NCBI GenBank assembly: GCA_041691795.1
Contig: JBEPTX010000001.1
Span: 186,001-250,000, forward strand
Reading direction: 5' to 3'
DNA length: 64,000 nucleotides
From: JBEPTX01 sp041691795
GTDB lineage: Bacteria > Patescibacteriota > Saccharimonadia > Saccharimonadales > Saccharimonadaceae
Made by a program: the position numbers and the translations under genes
In this document: positions 34,502 through 42,554 of the stretch, piece after piece
Position numbering within the stretch: the stretch's first letter is position 1
Layout: each line of letters starts with the position of its first letter
Notes under the pieces: generated by a model
Told to the model about the DNA's origin: nothing
The model's input: the letters and a program-made list of their open reading frames with translations, nothing else
Database searches by the model: none

Positions 34502-36382
34502 TTAGACGAGAACTGCTTTAACACGTCGAATGCCAGCACTGCTGGCTTCTTCTTTAGTAATCTTGAAGATTTTGCCCTCATCGGCTAGCTGACCAGTGTG
34601 ATCAACGTGGGGACCGCCACAGATTTCAAAACTCACTCGGGCGTCGCCGTCACCCATTTTGTAAACTTTCACCGTATCGCCGTATTTGTCACCAAATGCA
34701 CCGATGGCGCCCATTTCGAAGGCTTGGTTGGTTGGATATTCGTGGAATGAGACAGGAAGATCTTGTGCAATCCATTCGTTGACGAGTTTTTCGACTTCGT
34801 CCAGCTGCTCGCGCGTGACTTTTTCGTCGTTGTTAAAGTCAAATCGTAGGCGTTCTTCGGTGATATTGCTACCATGCTGAGTCACGTGATCCCCGACGAC
34901 TTTTTTGAGGGCAGCGTACATCAGGTGTGTTGCGGTGTGGTATTTCTGGTGTTGCAAGGTTTGACCACCGAGGCCGCCTTTGAATACACCTTTGGCGGCG
35001 GTTTGTGAACGAGCGCGTTGTTCGGCCATTTTGTCATCAAATTCTTGGCGCCAATTATCTGATAATTTAATATCTTGCTTGAATGCTTCCTCAGTTGAAA
35101 GTTCCACTGGAAAACCAAACGTATCGTAGAGTGTGAATAATTCTGTACCTGTCAAACCATCAGTCGCAAATTTCTCGAGTTGTTTCAAACCTTTTCGTAG
35201 TGTCTGACGAAATACTTTTTCTTCTTTTGCAAGTATCGTAACAACTTCACCGCGTTTTTCAGCCACTTCCGGAAAATCATTGTGATACATATCAGCGATT
35301 ACCGGGACGAGTTCCTCGAGGAAGTTTTGTTCAATACCTAAATCAAAGGCAAAACGAATGGCACGACGTAGCAGGCGACGCATAACATAGCCTTGTTCTT
35401 TGTTGGATGGTACTACCCCATCAACAGCTAGGAACGTCGCACCACGCAGGTGATCAGCGATGACGCGCATACTTTCGGTGTGTGATTCGTAGTTCTTGCC
35501 GCTTAATTGTTGCAGCTTTTCAATAATTGGCCACATGAGGCTGATTTTGTAGACATCAGGATTATCAATCGCAGCAGCGGCGATACGCTCCAGCCCAGAT
35601 CCATGATCAATATTTGGTTTATCAAGTGGGACAAAAACACCTTCGGCTTCTTTGCGATAAGCCATAAAAACATTGTTGCCAATTTCAACAAATCGGCCAC
35701 AATCACAGTTTGGATGGCAAAATTCGCCATATTCTGTGTTGTGTGGCGTCCCAAAATCATAGAACATTTCACTGTCAGGACCGCATGGATCACCGACTGG
35801 GGTTGTTTCTGGTCCACCGTTGCGGCTCCACCAGTTTTTGCCACCGTCATAGTAAAAAATTCGTTCACCAGGTTTGATACCGCGGTTGTAGCCGTCAGCT
35901 TCTGATCCAATATCGGCCGAATTTGCTTCGATATTTTTGGTGGCAAATAATCTTTGCCAAGTCTCGGCGGCTTCTAAATCCTTGGGGATATCGTATTCTG
36001 GTGCACCGATAAAACACGTGACGTAGAGTTTGGTTGGGTCTAGTTTTACCACCTCTGTCAAAAACTCGAACATCCATTCGATTTGCTGTGTTTTGAAGTA
36101 ATCGCCCAAACTCCAGTTACCGAGCATCTCAAAGAAGGTCGTGTGACGATTATCACCAATATCATCGATGTCTTGGGCACGCAAACATGTCTGACTATCT
36201 GTTAGCCGAAGGCCTTCGGGATGCGGTTGACCTAAAAGATACGGAATCATCGGCTGCATGCCGCTGCCGGTAAACAAGATGGTTGGATCGTCTTTGAGCA
36301 CCAATGGCGCGCGTTTCACGATAGCGTGTTGGCGTTCGCTAAAAAACTTGAGGTATTCGCTTCTGATTTGCTGGGCGTTCAT
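34502..36382 (-). CDS. alaS: Alanyl-tRNA synthetase, short form lacking the C-Ala domain
   Basis: The 626-residue enzyme has the class II core at the N terminus (LVLKDDPTILFTGSGMQPMIPYL, about 26-48; HTTFFEMLGNWSLGDYF), a tRNA-recognition domain, and the editing domain with the HTATH and CGGPH zinc/active-site motifs (about 525-605). It stops right after the editing domain. Typical bacterial AlaRS has about 870 residues with a C-terminal oligomerisation/tRNA-elbow domain, absent here. TACAAT lies 8 nt before the ATG without a Shine-Dalgarno. Confidence 0.95.
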   Translation of the reverse strand: MNAQQIRSEYLKFFSERQHAIVKRAPLVLKDDPTILFTGSGMQPMIPYLLGQPHPEGLRLTDSQTCLRAQDIDDIGDNRHTTFFEMLGNWSLGDYFKTQQIEWMFEFLTEVVKLDPTKLYVTCFIGAPEYDIPKDLEAAETWQRLFATKNIEANSADIGSEADGYNRGIKPGERIFYYDGGKNWWSRNGGPETTPVGDPCGPDSEMFYDFGTPHNTEYGEFCHPNCDCGRFVEIGNNVFMAYRKEAEGVFVPLDKPNIDHGSGLERIAAAAIDNPDVYKISLMWPIIEKLQQLSGKNYESHTESMRVIADHLRGATFLAVDGVVPSNKEQGYVMRRLLRRAIRFAFDLGIEQNFLEELVPVIADMYHNDFPEVAEKRGEVVTILAKEEKVFRQTLRKGLKQLEKFATDGLTGTELFTLYDTFGFPVELSTEEAFKQDIKLSDNWRQEFDDKMAEQRARSQTAAKGVFKGGLGGQTLQHQKYHTATHLMYAALKKVVGDHVTQHGSNITEERLRFDFNNDEKVTREQLDEVEKLVNEWIAQDLPVSFHEYPTNQAFEMGAIGAFGDKYGDTVKVYKMGDGDARVSFEICGGPHVDHTGQLADEGKIFKITKEEASSAGIRRVKAVLV

Positions 36383-36412
36383 ATGTGTCTATTGTAACAG
36401 AGGCCGAATGAT

Positions 36413-36446
36413 AAAAAAACCGCTCACATAAATGAGCGGTTTTTTT
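36413..36446 (-). terminator. Terminator after the LEA-like repeat gene
   Basis: A-run plus CCGCTCA / TGAGCGG plus T-run form a stem of at least 12 bp with a 7-nt loop. It ends the upstream minus-strand transcript just before the alaS promoter. Confidence 0.9.
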
Positions 36447-36461
36447 GAAGTAATAGACTAC

Positions 36462-36839
36462 TTATTGGCCATTGAGATTGTCTTTGACATCGTTCACTTG
36501 ATCGGCGACTTTGTTGCCAAGATCTTCGGCTTTTTGAACGACAGTATCCGTCGCTGTACCAACACCTTGAGTAACGGCACTCACACCTGGTACGCTTTGG
36601 GCAGCATCGCCAACCGATGATACAGCACCGCCGACAACGTCACCTACCTGTGATGCAGCGTCGCTGGCTACACCGCCAACGGTAGAAGCAGCGCTTCCGA
36701 CAGTATCGCCAACGTGCGATGCAGCGTCGCCAACAACACCACCTACCTGTGATGCAGCATCGGCAGTCGTACTACCCACCTGACTCGCTGCGTCTGTCGT
36801 CGTGTCTTTTGCTTTCTTGAAAAAGTCGAATAGTCCCAT
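36462..36839 (-). CDS. LEA-like amphipathic 11-residue repeat protein
   Basis: The 125-residue protein begins MGLFDFFKKAKD and then consists of about eight near-11-residue units based on DAASQVGxVVG, ending with an amphipathic helix. There are no cysteines and no membrane segment. Such 11-mer repeats occur in LEA group 3 proteins, phasins and synuclein-like proteins that bind membranes or protect against desiccation. Function here is unknown; surface coating of membranes or stress protection is plausible. Confidence 0.65.
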   Translation of the reverse strand: MGLFDFFKKAKDTTTDAASQVGSTTADAASQVGGVVGDAASHVGDTVGSAASTVGGVASDAASQVGDVVGGAVSSVGDAAQSVPGVSAVTQGVGTATDTVVQKAEDLGNKVADQVNDVKDNLNGQ

Positions 36840-36858
36840 AGTATGTTAGATCCTCTGA

Positions 36859-38325
36859 TTATTTGGTTATGTTTACATAATAGGACAATAATCTCTTTCG
36901 AGCAAATAGAAGTATGCTCAGCGAAACGAGAGACATTAATCCGGCCATCGCGACGACTCCAGCCACATTGTTCGTACTTGGTCCTACTCCACTATTGGGT
37001 GCAAGCGGAGTATTGTTGGTAATCGTTGTCGTGCCATTGACATTGACCGTGTATGGCCCAAGTTGCTGCGATGACGAATCAGGGTATGTGAGTGTGATGA
37101 GTACCGTATGTGCGCCGGGGTCTAGATTGCTCGGCAATGTACATGACCAGTTGCCATTACTATCAATAGTGGTGTCGCAAGAAACTGGAGTGGAGTGTAC
37201 TTCGACGTGAACTGAGACACCTGAGACACCTGTACCGCTAAATGTTGGTCGTGCAACTATTGTTGGTGTGCCAGTGAGAGTCATGTTATTCACTTGCGCT
37301 GTCGGTGTGATCGTAGATGATAACTGCAATTTACCAATCTTGTCTACATCACTCTCAGTAAACCAGAGATTGCCGTCGGCGCTAGATGCGATGCCCAGAG
37401 GGCTACTACCTGCAGTTGGTACTGGGAATTCAGTGATGACACCGTCGGTGGTTATCCGACCGATATTGCTATCCTCTAACTCAGTAAACCAGAGATTGCC
37501 GTCAGGAGCAGCTACGATAGCCCCGAGACGACTAGTCGCACCAAGTGGTGGGATAAATTCCGTGATGGTGCCTGTCGGCGTAATTCGGCCAATCTTGCCA
37601 CCATACTGCTCAGTAAACCATATGTTCCCGTCGCGGCCAGCGGCGATACCAAACACCACACTTCCAGAGGTAGGTACGGTAAATTCGGTGAGGACCCCAG
37701 CGGTGGTAATACGACCGATTTTATCGCTGCCTTGCTCGGCAAACCATAGATTGCCGTCTCCACCAGTGATGATAAGATTTGGCTGACTAGCACTGGTGGG
37801 TATGACAAATTCTGTGATGGTGCCTGTCGGCGTTATACGACCGATTTTGTTGCCACTACTTTCGGTGAACCACAGGTTGCCGTCAGGGCCAGCAGTAATA
37901 CCTACCGGCGTACTACTACCTGTCGGGACAGTGAACTCTGTAAAAACACCACCGATGGTGATACGGCCAATCCTGTTGCCAGAATACTCGGTAAACCACA
38001 GATTGCCGTCAGGCCCGGAAGTAATGGAATATGGTTGGCTCCCTGGGGTGGGTAAGGTAAACTCCGTCACAACACCAGCAGGTGTAATACGACCGATTTT
38101 GTTACCAACTAATTCCGTAAACCATGAATTACCGTCAGGGCCAGCCGCAATGCCAAACGTAAAAGAAGACGCCGTCGGTATTGCGTATTCATTAACCGTC
38201 GCTGTTGCCGCATGGCAAACGGATTGAACAAAGAAGTTCAATACTGTTGCAACAATGGCTACGCACACAAATAATACAATATTCTGTACGCACGACATTA
38301 CTCCTTTTGTTTGTGTTTGAAACAT
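36859..38325 (-). CDS. Secreted Vgb-like beta-propeller protein with C-terminal anchor
   Basis: A signal peptide (about 1-40, ending SVCHA) precedes seven propeller blades, each with ITAGPDGNLWFTE...NKIGRIT-type sequence, about 42 residues apart, as in virginiamycin B lyase. An Ig-like domain (about 345-425) and a LAPNSGVG motif, membrane helix and basic end (ARKRLLSYY) follow. The tail looks like a wall-sorting or membrane anchor. Catalysis is uncertain because Vgb-like propellers often only bind ligands. The ATG has GGCGGAG about 8 nt upstream. Confidence 0.8.
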   Translation of the reverse strand: MFQTQTKGVMSCVQNIVLFVCVAIVATVLNFFVQSVCHAATATVNEYAIPTASSFTFGIAAGPDGNSWFTELVGNKIGRITPAGVVTEFTLPTPGSQPYSITSGPDGNLWFTEYSGNRIGRITIGGVFTEFTVPTGSSTPVGITAGPDGNLWFTESSGNKIGRITPTGTITEFVIPTSASQPNLIITGGDGNLWFAEQGSDKIGRITTAGVLTEFTVPTSGSVVFGIAAGRDGNIWFTEQYGGKIGRITPTGTITEFIPPLGATSRLGAIVAAPDGNLWFTELEDSNIGRITTDGVITEFPVPTAGSSPLGIASSADGNLWFTESDVDKIGKLQLSSTITPTAQVNNMTLTGTPTIVARPTFSGTGVSGVSVHVEVHSTPVSCDTTIDSNGNWSCTLPSNLDPGAHTVLITLTYPDSSSQQLGPYTVNVNGTTTITNNTPLAPNSGVGPSTNNVAGVVAMAGLMSLVSLSILLFARKRLLSYYVNITK

Positions 38326-38402
38326 TGTCTACTCTCCGCCTACTCAACAGGTATGCTATGAACCGAAGCTTAGCATATGCACTACAGTAATACTAGTGCT
38401 AA

Positions 38403-39425
38403 TCAGAGAACGATACCGCCGCCAAGGCAAATGTCATTTTGATATATAACGATTGATTGTCCGGCCGTCACTGCACGCTGTGGATCGTCAATATCGAGCG
38501 TGTGGCCATGAAGCTGCGCAGCGACAAGAGGCGCACGATGACGAACCCGAATCTGGTAGGTGCCGTCGGCTGGTGCATCATTGATCCAATGAATACTATT
38601 TAATTCGACATGGCTTTTCCATAACGTATCGTCGTTCAATTGTGTCGTGACGTAGACTTCGTTTTTTTCCATGTTTTTGCCGATGACATAATACGGCAAG
38701 CCGCCGCCAAGTTCTAACCCATGGCGTTGACCTAACGTGTAGAAAATCGCACCGTCGTGATGACCCAGAACTTTGCCGGATTTTTTGTCGATAATTTCAC
38801 CTGGTTTTTGTTCGACATATTGTGATAGAAATTCGCGAATGCCGACTTTTCCGACAAAACAAATGCCCTGGCTGTCTTTTTTGGCAGCCGTAAATAGTCC
38901 GCGTTCTTCTGCCATTTTACGAACAGTTGGTTTGGTATATTCACCAAGTGGAAAGAGTGTTTTTTGCAGTGCTTCGCCCGTCACACGGTACAAAAAGTAG
39001 GTCTGATCTTTGTTGGTATCAGCCGCCATTTTGAGTACGCCATTTTCGACGCTGGCATAATGGCCTGTTGCAATCATTTCGGCACCGTCTTCAATGGCAC
39101 TGTCCAAGAAAAGTTTAAATTTTACTTCTTGGTTGCACATAATATCCGGGTTTGGTGTCCGACCTGCGCGGTATTCTTCGATCATATAATCGACCACTTT
39201 GTGACGATATTCTGATTCAAAATCAAAGACTTTAAAATCAATTCCTAGCTGTACGGCAACACGTTTGGCATCGGCCAGATCATCCGCCCACGGGCATTTC
39301 ATACCAGGCAAATCTTGAGTCCAGTTTTTCATGTAGACACCTGTCACATCGTGGCCTTGTTCGACTAATAGCGCAGCAGTCAGGCTACTATCAACACCAC
39401 CGCTCATTCCTACATATACTTTCAC
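38403..39425 (-). CDS. mnmA: tRNA-specific 2-thiouridylase MnmA
   Basis: The 340-residue enzyme has the PP-loop GMSGGVDSS (about 6-14), the first catalytic cysteine in NPDIMCNQEVKF (about 92-103), GHYAS and the second catalytic cysteine in DSQGICFVG (about 188-196). MnmA puts sulfur on U34 of tRNA-Lys, -Glu and -Gln. It is the last gene of an operon with ydcF-like and cysteine desulfurase genes; the latter supplies the sulfur. It overlaps the ydcF-like gene by 4 nt. Confidence 0.96.
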   Translation of the reverse strand: MKVYVGMSGGVDSSLTAALLVEQGHDVTGVYMKNWTQDLPGMKCPWADDLADAKRVAVQLGIDFKVFDFESEYRHKVVDYMIEEYRAGRTPNPDIMCNQEVKFKLFLDSAIEDGAEMIATGHYASVENGVLKMAADTNKDQTYFLYRVTGEALQKTLFPLGEYTKPTVRKMAEERGLFTAAKKDSQGICFVGKVGIREFLSQYVEQKPGEIIDKKSGKVLGHHDGAIFYTLGQRHGLELGGGLPYYVIGKNMEKNEVYVTTQLNDDTLWKSHVELNSIHWINDAPADGTYQIRVRHRAPLVAAQLHGHTLDIDDPQRAVTAGQSIVIYQNDICLGGGIVL

Positions 39426-40027
39426 AGCGAACCGCCCAAATAGAAAATAATTATTTTGAAAAACTCACCAATCGCCAGCCACCAGCCAATTGGCGTGACC
39501 CACCAAAAATTCGACCATTGATCATCCTGCGGAACGGGATGATTGAGGATTTTGACGGTACCGCCAACGCTCCGATCGAATTCCAAACTTGCGCGCCGTT
39601 GATGGTAGGCAGAAGTCACCAAGATAATGGTACGGATATTATTTTTTGTTAATAGCGCCTGGGTTTGTTCGGCATTTTGGCGTGTCGTATCAGAATTGCT
39701 TTCAGTCAAAATCGCGTCAGTCGGGACACCCGCTTTGATCGCCTGACGACGCATGGCTTCAGCATTGCTAGGACCGGTTTTGTCCTGAGCCGCACCAGAG
39801 AAAATCAATCTATCCGACCAACCATTTTTGAATAGTTTGATCGCTTCGCTGGCACGAGCTGGCGTATCACCACCACTGACTGTAATAATAGCGTCAACTT
39901 TTATACATTTATCCACCCCATTTGGTGTCGCGTCGCAACGTCCCAAATCATTCGGACCTAAATACACTCCTAATCCTATGACGATGATCAGCAGGGCAAC
40001 AATAATTGCAATCACACTTTTAATCAT
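39422..40027 (-). CDS. YdcF-like (DUF218) membrane-anchored protein
   Basis: The 201-residue protein has an N-terminal membrane helix (about 2-24) and the DUF218 core: DAIITVSGGD (about 45-54), SNAEAMRRQAIKAGVP, ESNSDTTRQNAEQT (about 110-123) and LVTSAYHQRRASLEF. Some family members bind S-adenosylmethionine or take part in wall-precursor metabolism. Four-base overlaps on both sides (with the desulfurase and mnmA) show it is part of one operon, but its link to tRNA thiolation is not obvious. Confidence 0.85.
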   Translation of the reverse strand: MIKSVIAIIVALLIIVIGLGVYLGPNDLGRCDATPNGVDKCIKVDAIITVSGGDTPARASEAIKLFKNGWSDRLIFSGAAQDKTGPSNAEAMRRQAIKAGVPTDAILTESNSDTTRQNAEQTQALLTKNNIRTIILVTSAYHQRRASLEFDRSVGGTVKILNHPVPQDDQWSNFWWVTPIGWWLAIGEFFKIIIFYLGGSL

Positions 40028-41178
40028 GCTTGCATCCTTGTTATTTCGCGCTGAACTTCCTCAATAATAATCTCTGCCCCACGTGTGACGTTTTCGGTTG
40101 TAGATAAATGGCCAAGTGTCAATCGCAGGCTGCCATCGGCCACATTATCAGTAAGTCCAATTGCCGTTAGCACATGTGAACGAGTGTTTTTGTTGGCGGC
40201 GCAAGCACTGCCAGTCGCGACCAAAACAGCGCGTCGTTCCAGTGCAAAAACAAGTCGTTCGGCATCAACGCCAGGAAATGAAATATGAACGAACCCAGGC
40301 AAATGGTGTTTGGGATGCCCAGAAAAAACAGCATCGGGAAATGCAGTAGCTAATGCATCACGAAGTGTTTTTTCTAATTCGGCCAGACGTTCGGATTCAT
40401 GCTTACGATGTGACGCAATCAGTTCGAGTGCTCGTGCAAATCCAATCACCCCAGCAACATTTTCCGTTCCACTCCGCAGACCGTTTTCTTGGCCGCCACC
40501 AACAATCGTTGGGTGTAATTGTACATCTGGTGATACCCACAGCAGCCCAACTTGTTTCGGCCCATATAGTTTCCCGGCATTCAGTGTCAGAAGATCAATA
40601 CCAAGTCGTGACACATGAACGTCCAATTGCCCGACACCCTGCGATGCATCACTGTGGAAATAGATCGGCGTCGTGTCACCTGCCCCGCGGCGCCGTTCGC
40701 GCTCGCTGGCAATAACGGCCGCAATTGCCCGCAGCGGCTGGATCGTTCCCAGTTCGTTATTAGCCAGCGCAATACTCACTAATTGTGTGTCCGGACGAAT
40801 CGCGTTTTTGACTGAGTCTGCTGATATATAGCCACGTTCGTCGCTAGCCATGAGTGTGTGATCATGTCGCTTTGCGGCGGCAAGCACTGAATCATGCTCG
40901 ATATTAGCCGTCACAACATGACCACTCACCGCGCTAAACGCGAGATTGATGGATTCTGTCGCACCAGCCGTCATGACTAACTCGTCGGCCTTGGCACCAA
41001 TTTGGCGGGCCAGAAGTTCCTTGGCCGCTTGATACCCACGTCGAACTTGGATCGCTTGAGCATAGGGACTCGAAGGATTGTAAAACTGGTCCGAAAAATA
41101 CGGCAGCATGGCCGCAAGTACGCGATCGTCAAGTGGCGTTGCGGCAGCATGATCAAAATACATCAGATCTTCGTTCAT
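40024..41178 (-). CDS. Cysteine desulfurase (NifS/IscS family)
   Basis: The 384-residue PLP enzyme has YFDHAAATPLDDRV (about 6-19), TAGATESINLA (about 70-80), the PLP lysine in LNAGKLYGPKQVG (the usual His before Lys is Gly) and the sulfur-accepting cysteine in ATGSACAANKNTRSHVL. It takes sulfur from cysteine, most likely for MnmA in the same operon and perhaps for Fe-S clusters. The ATG at 41178 has TATAAT at 41185-41190, 6 nt upstream. A longer frame upstream overlaps the next gene and is rejected. Confidence 0.92.
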   Translation of the reverse strand: MNEDLMYFDHAAATPLDDRVLAAMLPYFSDQFYNPSSPYAQAIQVRRGYQAAKELLARQIGAKADELVMTAGATESINLAFSAVSGHVVTANIEHDSVLAAAKRHDHTLMASDERGYISADSVKNAIRPDTQLVSIALANNELGTIQPLRAIAAVIASERERRRGAGDTTPIYFHSDASQGVGQLDVHVSRLGIDLLTLNAGKLYGPKQVGLLWVSPDVQLHPTIVGGGQENGLRSGTENVAGVIGFARALELIASHRKHESERLAELEKTLRDALATAFPDAVFSGHPKHHLPGFVHISFPGVDAERLVFALERRAVLVATGSACAANKNTRSHVLTAIGLTDNVADGSLRLTLGHLSTTENVTRGAEIIIEEVQREITRMQA

Positions 41179-41185
41179 TGTTCTA

Positions 41186-41635
41186 TTATACCGTACTGAT
41201 CGGTTGACCGGTGATTGGGTCGCTACTGTAAACATCGCGCATGACATGATCGTAATAGGCCGAAATTGCGGCGACAAAATTATCGAGTTCGGGTGATTCT
41301 AGGAATTGGTAATTCAAGCCGTCTTGAATTTTCATAATGCCGTTATCATGAATCTCATAGCGAATAGTGGTACTTTGATCGCGGCCTGTGATGGGGTCGG
41401 TCCATTTTTCGTACCATACCCATGTCATGGGATCGAGATTGAAAAACTGACGGTGATGACCGATAGGAACGGGGCCAAAAAGTGTGCCGCCAATTTCGCT
41501 TTCTCGTTGGATTAATTCACGTTCGGATAATTTTTCGGATTGATGGACCTCTGTTTTTTGAGTACTTCTACTGAGCGCCGCAAAGTTATCGGTGCCGGTA
41601 AGAAGGATGAGAAATTGTTTGAATAATGTAGACAT
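41186..41635 (-). CDS. Hypothetical protein (149 aa)
   Basis: No family recognised. The ATG at 41635 lies one base after the stop of a 51-aa gene, so the two are coupled. The product begins MSTLFKQFLILLTG and contains an aromatic central part (HHRQFFNLDPMTWVWYEKW...STTIRYEIHDNG) that resembles a short beta-sheet module. There is no signal peptide. Its end lies over the desulfurase promoter. It probably belongs to the metG-tatD transcript. Confidence 0.65.
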   Translation of the reverse strand: MSTLFKQFLILLTGTDNFAALSRSTQKTEVHQSEKLSERELIQRESEIGGTLFGPVPIGHHRQFFNLDPMTWVWYEKWTDPITGRDQSTTIRYEIHDNGIMKIQDGLNYQFLESPELDNFVAAISAYYDHVMRDVYSSDPITGQPISTV

Positions 41636-41636
41636 A

Positions 41637-41792
41637 TCATTTTGGAGTGCCAATAGGAGTTAGCTTTTTCTGGCGGGCACGAACAGATGCAATTCGCTGA
41701 CCAATCTGACGTGCAAATGGAATATAGACATCAAGCACCGAAGCGAGGTCTTTGTTAGTTGGCATCGCCGCTGGCTTTGACTTGGTTCCCAT
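41637..41792 (-). CDS. Small basic protein (51 aa)
   Basis: A 51-codon frame starts with ATG at 41792, 15 nt after the tatD stop, and ends TGA at 41637, one base before the next gene. The product is basic (MGTKSKPAAMPTNKDLASVL, then a helix with ARQIGQRIASVRARQKK). It is too short for usual ORF thresholds but its tight packing between two genes supports translation. Function unknown; the Arg/Lys-rich helix could bind nucleic acid. Confidence 0.55.
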   Translation of the reverse strand: MGTKSKPAAMPTNKDLASVLDVYIPFARQIGQRIASVRARQKKLTPIGTPK

Positions 41793-41807
41793 TTCGTATC
41801 ATCCCGT

Positions 41808-42554
41808 TTAGTGAAGAGCAAACAATTTTATTGCATTTGCAGAGGTTGCGGCAGAAATTTCTTGTTTGGACACCCCCCTGCTAGTTGCTTGGCAATCAGC
41901 GACATAACTCACAAATGCTGGCTCATTTACTTTACCACGCATTGGTACGGGAGTCAAAAAAGGTGCATCCGTTTCAAGTAACAACCGTTCGAGTGAAATT
42001 GTGGCAAACACTTTTTGTTGCAAGGGATCTTTGGTGAACGTACTAATTCCATTGACGCCAACGTATAATCCACGCGATAATCCTTGGTCGAGATTGGCCT
42101 GCGTATCGGTGAAACTATGTAATTCACCCCGTATGCCATGAAAGTTATCGAAAATCGGCCAGAAATCGTCGAATGCTTCGCGAACATGAAAAATAATTGG
42201 TAAATCATGGTCAAGTGCGGTTTGAATTTGGGATTCAAGTGCTTGGATTTGGACTTCCCGAGGGCTGTGAGTGTAAAAATAATCGAGGCCAATTTCACCA
42301 ACGGCAACAGGCTTTTGTTCAGTTAGTTCTACGATCTTTTGCCAGCCCTCCTTGGTATCATGCGGATGAACGCCAATGGTGGCATAAATATCATCGTGAG
42401 TAGCCGCAAATTTCAGCGCATCTTGGGAACTTTGCTCGTTCGTCCCAACACAGATTAATTTCGTCACACCGGCCGCATGAGCGCGTACAATTACTTCCTC
42501 TGGATCCAACGAATAGTCCGTTTCGTGAATATGGCAGTGCGTATCAATCAACAT
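41808..42554 (-). CDS. tatD: TatD family metal-dependent deoxyribonuclease
   Basis: The 248-residue protein has the TatD metal sites: DTHCHIHE (about 4-11), ATIGVHPHD (about 60-68), GEIGLDYFY, the FHVREA motif, ELHSFT and LLETDAPFLTP (about 192-202). TatD enzymes are Mg-dependent 3'-5' exonucleases used in DNA repair and RNA quality control. Its ATG directly follows the metG stop (TAGATG), a very common bacterial pairing. Confidence 0.94.
   Translation of the reverse strand: MLIDTHCHIHETDYSLDPEEVIVRAHAAGVTKLICVGTNEQSSQDALKFAATHDDIYATIGVHPHDTKEGWQKIVELTEQKPVAVGEIGLDYFYTHSPREVQIQALESQIQTALDHDLPIIFHVREAFDDFWPIFDNFHGIRGELHSFTDTQANLDQGLSRGLYVGVNGISTFTKDPLQQKVFATISLERLLLETDAPFLTPVPMRGKVNEPAFVSYVADCQATSRGVSKQEISAATSANAIKLFALH

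Noticed and set aside
40024..41277. Longer start of the cysteine desulfurase at 41277
   Set aside because: The extra 33 residues are unlike the family and overlap the neighbouring gene; ATG at 41178 has TATAAT at leaderless distance.
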